Origin: Roseomonas haemaphysalidis
GTDB lineage: Bacteria; Pseudomonadota; Alphaproteobacteria; Acetobacterales; Acetobacteraceae
Assembly: GCF_017355405.1 (NCBI RefSeq)
Contig: NZ_CP061177.1
Span: forward strand, 3,470,501 to 3,534,500
DNA length: 64,000 nt
Direction of reading: 5' to 3'
Positions within the stretch are counted from its first letter, which is position 1, and each line of letters starts with the position of its first letter. A program made the translations under genes and the position numbers. Under the pieces are notes generated by a model. That model made no database searches, was not told the DNA's origin, and saw nothing but the letters and a program-made list of their open reading frames with translations. Of this stretch, positions 59,057 through 64,000 are shown in pieces.

Positions 59057-59107
59057 GCGCGTTACACTGAGCGGGATCGGAGGCGAGCGGAAGCCCTGCC
59101 GTGGGGC

Positions 59108-59134
59108 CCTTGAGGGGGCGCCGCCCCCTCAAGG
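59108..59134. repeat. Perfect 27-bp palindrome
   Basis: CCTTGAGGGGGCG, one base and CGCCCCCTCAAGG form 13-bp perfect arms, in the 87-bp gap between cdsA and the CDP-alcohol phosphatidyltransferase gene. There is no T run on either side, so it is not a classic terminator. It could be a REP-like palindrome or an attenuating stem-loop. Confidence 0.75.
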
Positions 59135-59143
59135 CGCGGCCAC

Positions 59144-59833
59144 TCAGCGCCGCAGCACGCCCGCCACCCGCACCAGCCGGCGGACCGCCGTCAACGCCGC
59201 CAGCAGCGTGATCGCCCCCAGCACCCAGGCCGCCAGGTGCCAGCCGCCGAGGAACTGCCAGCGCAGCGGCAGCAGGGCCGAGACCACCGCCACGCCGGTC
59301 GCCAGCGCCATGCGCTGCTGCTTGGCCATGGGCCCGGAAAAGTCGCTGCCGGCGCCCGCCGCCTTGCCGACGGCGCGGATATAGGCCGTGGCCATCGCCG
59401 CCAGCGAGGCCGCCAGCCCCAGCCCCCACAACCCGCCCGCCGCGGTGCCGAGGCCGAGCAGGATGGCGGTGTCGGACACGCGGTCCGGCACCTCGTTGTA
59501 CAGCTCGCCCACCGGCGAGGCGATGCCGCGGCCCAGCGCCACCATACCGTCGAACAGGTTGGCCAGCAGCCGCGCCTGCACCAGCGCGGCCCCCAGCAGC
59601 CACAGCAGCCGTTGCCCGAAGCCACCCGGCGCCGCGTGCCACACCCCCCAGAAGCACAGCCCGGCCAGCGCCGCCGCCGCCATGCCAGCCAGGGAGATGC
59701 CGTTGGCCGAGGCACGCCGGGCCACCAGCCACGCGGCGACGCGCTGCGCCCAGCCGGTTTGCCGCGCGGCGATCGGCCGGCGGTCGCCGGACGCGGGTTC
59801 GCCCGGGGTGCCGCCGCCCGCGGGGGCGCTCAC
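59144..59833 (-). CDS. Divergent CDP-alcohol phosphatidyltransferase family protein
   Basis: A membrane protein of 229 residues with about six helices. The family motif Dx2DGx2ARx8Gx3Dx3D appears in altered form in ANLFDGMVALGRGIASPVGE, continuing LYNEVPDRVSD. The first and third aspartates are replaced by Asn and the Arg is replaced by Leu. The remaining layout (DG, G-E, P-D) is intact and the fold is kept. Such variant members cluster with cdsA and plsC homologues. Whether it still transfers a phosphatidyl group, or uses a different alcohol, is not known. It overlaps the zincin gene by 4 bases. Confidence 0.78.
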   Translation of the reverse strand: MSAPAGGGTPGEPASGDRRPIAARQTGWAQRVAAWLVARRASANGISLAGMAAAALAGLCFWGVWHAAPGGFGQRLLWLLGAALVQARLLANLFDGMVALGRGIASPVGELYNEVPDRVSDTAILLGLGTAAGGLWGLGLAASLAAMATAYIRAVGKAAGAGSDFSGPMAKQQRMALATGVAVVSALLPLRWQFLGGWHLAAWVLGAITLLAALTAVRRLVRVAGVLRR

Positions 59834-60258
59834 CCCTCGCCCTCCAGCCGGGCGATCTCGTCGTCGGAAAAGCCGAAGTGGTGGCCGATCTCATGGATCA
59901 GCACGTTGCGGACCAACCGGAACAGGTCCTCGCCCGTTTCGATCCATTCCACCAGGATCGGCTCCCGGTACAGCAGGATGGTGTCGGGCCCGGCCGGGAC
60001 GTCGAGATTGGTTTTCTCTGTCAGCGGCGTGCCGCGATACAGGCCGGTCAGCTCCCAGGGGTGTTCCAGCTCCAGCGCGTCCAGGGTTTCCTGGTCGGGC
60101 ACCTCCTCGACCAGGATGGCGGTGCCGCGCACGGCGTCGCGCAGCTCCACCGGGATGGCGGCGAAGGCGGTTTCCGCCATCTCCAGCAGGTCCTCGGCGG
60201 AGGGCGGCAGGGTGTGGCGCATCATTCCGGGGGTCACCGGCTTAGGCCAGGGGGGCAT
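59830..60258 (-). CDS. Zinc-dependent metallopeptidase-like protein (DUF1025/COG3824 type)
   Basis: A zincin-like protein of 142 residues. The HExxH motif is in LIHEIGHHFGFSDDEI near the C-terminus, typical of the small family often called putative Zn-dependent proteases (minimal zincins). ILLYREPILVEWIETGEDL precedes it. A second start is ATG 60225 (MMRHTLPPSAED); with ATG 60258 the gene overlaps the mscL stop by 17 bases. Peptidase activity is unproven for most members. Confidence 0.82.
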   Translation of the reverse strand: MPPWPKPVTPGMMRHTLPPSAEDLLEMAETAFAAIPVELRDAVRGTAILVEEVPDQETLDALELEHPWELTGLYRGTPLTEKTNLDVPAGPDTILLYREPILVEWIETGEDLFRLVRNVLIHEIGHHFGFSDDEIARLEGEG

Positions 60259-60748
60259 CGTCGCCGGGTGCCCCCGGGGCCGGCGGGGCGGTTCGGCCTT
60301 CGCGCGCCAGGCGCAGCTCGTCGCGGATCTCCAGCAAAATCTTCTCCTGCGGCGTCGGGCCGCTTGGCTTGTTGTCCTGGCCGGCGCGCAGGTGCAGCTT
60401 GGTCAGCACGCGCAGCAGCCAGAAGATCGCCATGGCGACGATCAGGAATTTGACGATGGCGTTGATGAACACGCCGATCGCCAGCACCGCGGCGCCGGAA
60501 TTGCGCGTCGCTTCCAGCGAGGGGCCGCGCTCGCCGCTGAGCACCACGAAGATGTTGGAAAAATCCACGCCGCCGATCAGCAGGCCGATCAGCGGGTTGA
60601 TCAGGTCGGTCACCAGGGAATTGACGATGCCGGTGAAGGCGGCACCGATGACGATGCCGACGGCAAGGTCCACCACGCTGCCGCGCATGATGAAGCTTTT
60701 GAACTCGCTCAGCCAGCGCGGCTCGTGCAGCGTGATGGGTGACTTCAT
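60242..60748 (-). CDS. mscL: Large-conductance mechanosensitive channel
   Basis: Osmotic emergency valve of the inner membrane. A protein of 168 residues, longer than the usual 130-145. TM1 SFIMRGSVVDLAVGIVIGAAFTGIVNSLVTDLINPLIGLL contains the pore helix pattern, TM2 ALAIGVFINAIVKFLIVAMAIFWLL follows, and a long polar C-terminal tail is proline-rich (GAPGDDAPLA). It is the first gene of the mscL-zincin-phosphatidyltransferase group. Confidence 0.94.
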   Translation of the reverse strand: MKSPITLHEPRWLSEFKSFIMRGSVVDLAVGIVIGAAFTGIVNSLVTDLINPLIGLLIGGVDFSNIFVVLSGERGPSLEATRNSGAAVLAIGVFINAIVKFLIVAMAIFWLLRVLTKLHLRAGQDNKPSGPTPQEKILLEIRDELRLAREGRTAPPAPGAPGDDAPLA

Positions 60749-60772
60749 GGGGGCAGTTTCTCCTTGGGGGGC

Positions 60773-61750
60773 TCAGCCCTCCCGGTAGGCGTCAAGCAAT
60801 CGTTGACCCGGCGCCCCGGCCCGTTCGATCCATTCGCCGAGGATGATGGTGCCGATCCGCTCGAAGTCCTCGACCAGCTTAGGCGAAGGAGGGTTCAGCG
60901 TCATGCCGTGCCCGGACAGCACCTGCTGCGCCGCGGCCTGGGCGGCCTGCAGACCGTCCCAGCCGGCGGCCTCGCACCGCCCCGCCACCTCGCGCAGCAG
61001 CGCCCGGCGCGGCGCGGGCAGCGCGTCCATGGCGCGGCTTTGCGCGCACACGGCATTCTTGGAGAAGCTGCTGGACAGCGTGGTGAAGTAGCTGGCGAAC
61101 TGCCATGCCTCGCTGTCCACGCCGGTGATGGCCGAAGCGAGCATGACGCTGGCTTGGCGGGTGGCGAAGGCCCGGGGCACGTCTTCCGGCTCCACCTGCG
61201 CGACGGTGGCGCCGGCCAGCCCGGCGACGCGCGCGCCGACCGGGGTCATGGACCGCATGCGGGTGCCCCGCAGCGACCCCACGGAATCGATGGCGAAGCG
61301 GCTGAACAGCCCGGCGCCGCTCCAGGGCGCCCAGTAGAGCAGCGTCAGGCCTTCGCGCTGCAGCTGCTGCTCGATCGCCGCCCGGGTGACCGCCGCCAGG
61401 CGCCGCGCCTCGTCCGGGGTGCGCGCCAGCATCGGCACCGTGTCCAGCTCCAGCAACGGGTTGCCCTGCGAATGGGCGGCCAGCGAGATGTCGCCGATCT
61501 GCACCGCCCCCTGCTGCAAGGCTTGGCGGATGTCGCGGCTTTTCAGCAGGTCGCCGCCGCCATGCCACTGGATCTGGACGGCGCCGCCCGAGGCCTCGTC
61601 CACCTCCTCGCAGAAGCGTCGCAGCAGCTGCACCATGGGATTGGCCACCGGCCAGGCGGACGCGGCCCGCCATTGCGTCCGTGCCCGCGCCGGACGCGGC
61701 CCGCCCAGCAACAGGCCCGAGGCAGCCAGGCCGCGGCGCGTGATTGCCAT
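60773..61750 (-). CDS. TRAP transporter substrate-binding protein (DctP-like)
   Basis: Periplasmic binding protein of 325 residues for a TRAP importer. A Tat-like leader MAITRRGLAASGLLLGG precedes QWRAASAWPVANPMVQLLRRFCEEVDEASGGAVQIQWHGGGDLL, the family opening. The conserved arginine region RGTRMRSMTPVGARVAGLAGA is present. Ligands are usually carboxylates. No TRAP membrane genes (dctQ or dctM) lie nearby, so this is an orphan binding protein. GGAGGCGG lies upstream of ATG 61750. Confidence 0.87.
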   Translation of the reverse strand: MAITRRGLAASGLLLGGPRPARARTQWRAASAWPVANPMVQLLRRFCEEVDEASGGAVQIQWHGGGDLLKSRDIRQALQQGAVQIGDISLAAHSQGNPLLELDTVPMLARTPDEARRLAAVTRAAIEQQLQREGLTLLYWAPWSGAGLFSRFAIDSVGSLRGTRMRSMTPVGARVAGLAGATVAQVEPEDVPRAFATRQASVMLASAITGVDSEAWQFASYFTTLSSSFSKNAVCAQSRAMDALPAPRRALLREVAGRCEAAGWDGLQAAQAAAQQVLSGHGMTLNPPSPKLVEDFERIGTIILGEWIERAGAPGQRLLDAYREG

Positions 61751-61812
61751 GTCCGTTCCGCCTCCCCCGCGCCGCCGCCCGGCCGCAGCTTGCGGCGCGG
61801 CGGCGGCCGGGA

Positions 61813-62250
61813 CTACCCCGCCGTCGAAACGTAATGGCGCAGCTCGGTCGCCTCCATCTCCGCCTCGGCGATGCGGGCCTTCACGAGGTCGCCGATCGAA
61901 ACCATGCCGGCCAGCCGGCCGTCCTCTTCCAGCACCGGCAGGTGGCGCACGCGGCGGTCGGTCATCATCGCCAGCGCCTCGACGATCAGGCTGCGCGGGC
62001 CGACGGTGTGCAGCACCTGGGTCATCAGCGCGCCGGCCATCAGCCCGGGCAGCCGCGCGGGATCCTCTGCGATGGCCCGGACGATGTCTCGCTCGCTGAC
62101 GATGCCCAGCACCTTGCCAGAGGGGTCGCGCACCAGCACGGCGCCGATGCGGTGCCGCGCCAGGACGCGGGCGATCTCGGCCGCGCTGTCGCCGGGGTCC
62201 ACCGAAACCACCGTGCTGCCTTTGCTTCGCAGGATGTTCGCGATCACCAT
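61813..62250 (-). CDS. CBS domain pair protein
   Basis: A protein of 145 residues consisting almost only of two CBS motifs (about residues 5-60 and 75-135), with GKVLGIVSERDIVRAI and GRLAGMVSIGDLVKARI closing each half. CBS pairs bind adenosine nucleotides and act as energy sensors. The output is unknown. The start MVIANILRSKG at 62250 has AAGGGA upstream. It has no obvious functional partner beside it. Confidence 0.88.
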   Translation of the reverse strand: MVIANILRSKGSTVVSVDPGDSAAEIARVLARHRIGAVLVRDPSGKVLGIVSERDIVRAIAEDPARLPGLMAGALMTQVLHTVGPRSLIVEALAMMTDRRVRHLPVLEEDGRLAGMVSIGDLVKARIAEAEMEATELRHYVSTAG

Positions 62251-62396
62251 GATGCATTCCCTTGCGCTTGGCGGCACGGGCGCGGCAGGCGTGGCCGGCC
62301 GTCGTCCGTGGCACGCCGGGGAACGATGGCAAGGCGCATTACAGCCTGTCCAGAAAAATCCCGCGCTTCGCCGCGCACGAAGTCGCGCGGCGGCCG

Positions 62397-63095
62397 TCAG
62401 CCCAGCAGCCGCGCCGCCTCGGCTTCCGCGCGGCGGATGGACAGCACGAACACCCGGCGGTCGCGCCGCGCCAGCCCGTCCAGGTCGGCACCGGTGAGCA
62501 GGGCCAGCAGCCCCGCGCCGCCGCCACCCGGCAGCGCCGAGGTCAGCCCCAGCAGCGTGCCGTCCGCATCCACCACCGGGCCGCCGGAATAGCCCATCAG
62601 GGCCGGCATCCAGGCCGTGAAGCCGCGGCCAAAGCCCGGCATCTCGGCATCCGGCGCTTCCACCACGCCGCGCGCCACGGGGCTGCCAAGGCCGGGCGCG
62701 CCGGCCGCCCAGACCGTTTCGCCCGCTTCCGGCGCCGCCGCGGCGCGGGGCGGCGGCAACAGAAAGCCGGCCGGCACGCGCAGCACCGCCAGGTCCATGC
62801 GCGCGCTGCGCAGCACCGCCTGGGGCCGCAGCTCGGCGCCATCGGCGCCGCGGCGCAGCGTCACCGTATCGCCGGCCGGCAGCACATGGGCGCAGGTCAG
62901 CAGGTGGTGGTCATCGAAGGCCACGGCGGCGCCGCGCGGCATGCCATGCGCGTAGAGTGCCGCGAAGCCGGTGGCGCTGACCTGGGCCGCGGGCGTGCCG
63001 CCGGCTTCCGGTGCCGGCATGCGCGCACAGGCCCCCAGCCCCGCCGCCGCCATGGCCCCACCCGCCGCCCGCAACAGACACCGCCTGCTTGTCAT
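62397..63095 (-). CDS. Trypsin-like serine protease, probable lipoprotein
   Basis: A protein of 232 residues. The leader MTSRRCLLRAAGGAMAAAGLGAC has a twin-arginine and a lipobox-like LGAC, giving Cys23 as a possible lipidation site. The chymotrypsin-fold triad is His70 in LTCAHVL, Asp101 in RMDLAVLRV and Ser170 in GYSGGPVVD. There is no PDZ domain, so it is a stand-alone protease rather than a DegP. It could act in envelope quality control. It is divergent from the small secreted protein gene. Confidence 0.85.
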   Translation of the reverse strand: MTSRRCLLRAAGGAMAAAGLGACARMPAPEAGGTPAAQVSATGFAALYAHGMPRGAAVAFDDHHLLTCAHVLPAGDTVTLRRGADGAELRPQAVLRSARMDLAVLRVPAGFLLPPPRAAAAPEAGETVWAAGAPGLGSPVARGVVEAPDAEMPGFGRGFTAWMPALMGYSGGPVVDADGTLLGLTSALPGGGGAGLLALLTGADLDGLARRDRRVFVLSIRRAEAEAARLLG

Positions 63096-63161
63096 CGCCG
63101 TTTCGCCTCAATCCAGCCGAGTCCCCCGACCCGGTGCCGGCAATCAACCACATCTCAACCT

Positions 63162-63191
63162 TTGATTGAAGTGCCTTGCTTATCGTATTAT
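63162..63191 (+). promoter_or_regulatory. Strong sigma70-like promoter upstream of the 63382 gene
   Basis: TTGATT (63162-63167), an 18-bp spacer and TATTAT (63186-63191), in an AT-rich island that stands out from the GC-rich surroundings. Transcription would begin near 63198, about 185 bases before ATG 63382. The stretch between has no well-supported gene; a longer N-terminus, a structured leader or a small RNA are all possible. Confidence 0.5.
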
Positions 63192-63381
63192 GAATCCAGC
63201 GAATTTGGTTGAGTGGTTTCGGGGGCCGGATGCCGCCGCGTGGCAGCGGAAGCGCGGCATTGCCATGGTGGCCGCGAAAACTTGGCGCATACCCTGGCGC
63301 ATGCCTATGCTGCGCGCCTGCCGCCGCCGCGGCGCCGGCGTTGTGGCCGGCCCGGCGGCACCCGCCAATCCGGGAACGCCC

Positions 63382-63774
63382 ATGACACCCTTTGTCCGCA
63401 CCCTGTTGCTGCTGGCCGCCACGCTTCCGCCGGTGGCCGCGCTGGCCCAGGGGGCCACGCCGCCCGCCAGCCCCGCCACCACCGGCGAGCCGAGCTGCGA
63501 TGCCGCCGCCATCGCGTGGCGCAACTGCATCGCCGCCAGCCCCAAGAACGACGCGGACAAGGCCCAGGCCAACCTGGAGGTGGACAAGTTCATGCGCGAC
63601 GTGGCCGATGCCGGCCCGGCGCACCGCCCGTCCATCACCGGCGCCTGCCCGCGCACGCGGGAAGGCTACGAGACCATGCTGCGGATGGGCACCTGCGCGG
63701 CCAACACCACCGGCGCGCGGGACGACGTGCGCGTGGCGCGCGACCCGGTGCCGCCGCCCATCCAGCGCCGCTAA
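63382..63774 (+). CDS. Small exported hypothetical protein
   Basis: A protein of 130 residues. A signal peptide (FVRTLLLLAATLPPVAALAQ) precedes a mature part with four cysteines (SCDAAAIAWRNCIAAS, GACPRTREG, GTCAANT), which could form two disulfides in the periplasm. It is otherwise unrecognised. ATG 63382 follows GGGAACGCCC. The frame is open to 63166, but the signal peptide position favours 63382. Its stop overlaps by 3 bases the stop of the convergent aldo/keto reductase gene. Confidence 0.6.
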   Translation: MTPFVRTLLLLAATLPPVAALAQGATPPASPATTGEPSCDAAAIAWRNCIAASPKNDADKAQANLEVDKFMRDVADAGPAHRPSITGACPRTREGYETMLRMGTCAANTTGARDDVRVARDPVPPPIQRR

Positions 63775-64000
63775 AGCATGTCCAGCGGCTGCTTGCGGCG
63801 CGGCGGCGGAAAGGCGGCGTCCAGCTCCACCAGATCCTCCGGCGTCAGCACCATCATGCGGGCGCCCAGGTTGTCGCGCAGGTGTTGCTCGTCGGAAGCC
63901 TTGGGGATGCTGATCACCCCCGGCTCGCGCAGCGTCCAGGCCAGCGCCACCTGCGCGGGCGTGGCGTTCTGGCGACGGGCCACGCGCGCCAGGGCCGGGT
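63771..64000 (-). CDS. Aldo/keto reductase, C-terminal part (start outside window)
   Basis: About 75 C-terminal codons of an NAD(P)H-dependent aldo/keto reductase; the 5' part lies beyond the right edge. NATPAQVALAWTLREPGVISIPKASDEQHLRDNL contains the family's cofactor-binding IPKA(S) motif, and LTPEDLVELDAAFPPP is the usual end. Confidence 0.88.
   Translation of the reverse strand, partial: PALARVARRQNATPAQVALAWTLREPGVISIPKASDEQHLRDNLGARMMVLTPEDLVELDAAFPPPRRKQPLDML

Overview
The window is very GC-rich (about 70 percent by eye), densely packed chromosomal DNA from an alphaproteobacterium. The best guess is a Roseomonas-like member of the Acetobacteraceae. This rests on the hemC-hemD-mitofilin-hemY operon order typical of alphaproteobacteria, an intracellular PHB depolymerase, a CarD-type regulator next to FdxA ferredoxin, and the overall protein flavour. 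No rRNA, tRNA, CRISPR array, prophage, integrase or recognisable transposase is visible. Almost everything reads as ordinary core or metabolic genome.

Layout. 1-2161: 5' part of class I ribonucleotide reductase nrdA (minus strand, runs off the left edge), preceded by a regulatory region with a pair of NrdR-like boxes and a perfect inverted repeat. 2513-9711: single metabolic genes (flavoprotein, PHB depolymerase, flavin reductase, dienelactone hydrolase, GNAT, Old Yellow Enzyme, class III CoA transferase). 9708-14355: a chemoreceptor, an 812-residue protein with a proline-rich tandem repeat and DUF4214-type repeats, and a small unknown protein. 14409-18803: heme operon hemC-hemD-mic60-hemY closed by a strong terminator. 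18960-23119: tsaD, rlmJ and gpsA with start/stop overlaps, then a THUMP-type RNA methyltransferase. 23496-24760: ccmAB heme exporter. 24832-27558: aconitase. 27907-31871: lipid kinase, metallophosphoesterase and hybrid histidine kinase. 31868-38626: antiporter, DMT exporter, SulP transporter, prfC and dCMP deaminase. 38775-48854: uptake and oxidation of amino-acid-like compounds: an isolated family 5 binding protein, an MBL hydrolase, a complete polar amino acid ABC transporter, a DadA-like dehydrogenase, and a divergent three-subunit flavin/iron-sulfur dehydrogenase of the hydroxyproline/opine type. 48915-50991: FdxA, CarD, Bax inhibitor-1 family protein. 51127-55630: YbbA/YbbP-like ABC exporter, TesA-like esterase, ThpR. 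55688-56586: a pair that looks copper-related. 56609-60748: uracil-DNA glycosylase family protein, a three-gene phospholipid cluster (plsC, cdsA, divergent CDP-alcohol phosphatidyltransferase), a zincin and mscL. 60773-64000: TRAP binding protein, CBS protein, trypsin-like lipoprotein, small secreted protein, partial aldo/keto reductase.

The least expected signal is a dispersed family of intergenic elements, each about 135-160 bp, present four times (21853-21985, 36185-36323, 47326-47485, 57213-57363). Each is a head-to-head pair of a roughly 45-bp palindromic unit around a variable centre. The arrangement resembles a REPIN or small non-autonomous element. One copy supplies the last 15 codons of a gene and another lies inside an operon. 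Other points of interest are the 90-bp macro-repeat in the proline-rich gene, the motif-degenerate CDP-alcohol phosphatidyltransferase, and GANTC (CcrM-type) sites placed symmetrically in the nrdA leader.
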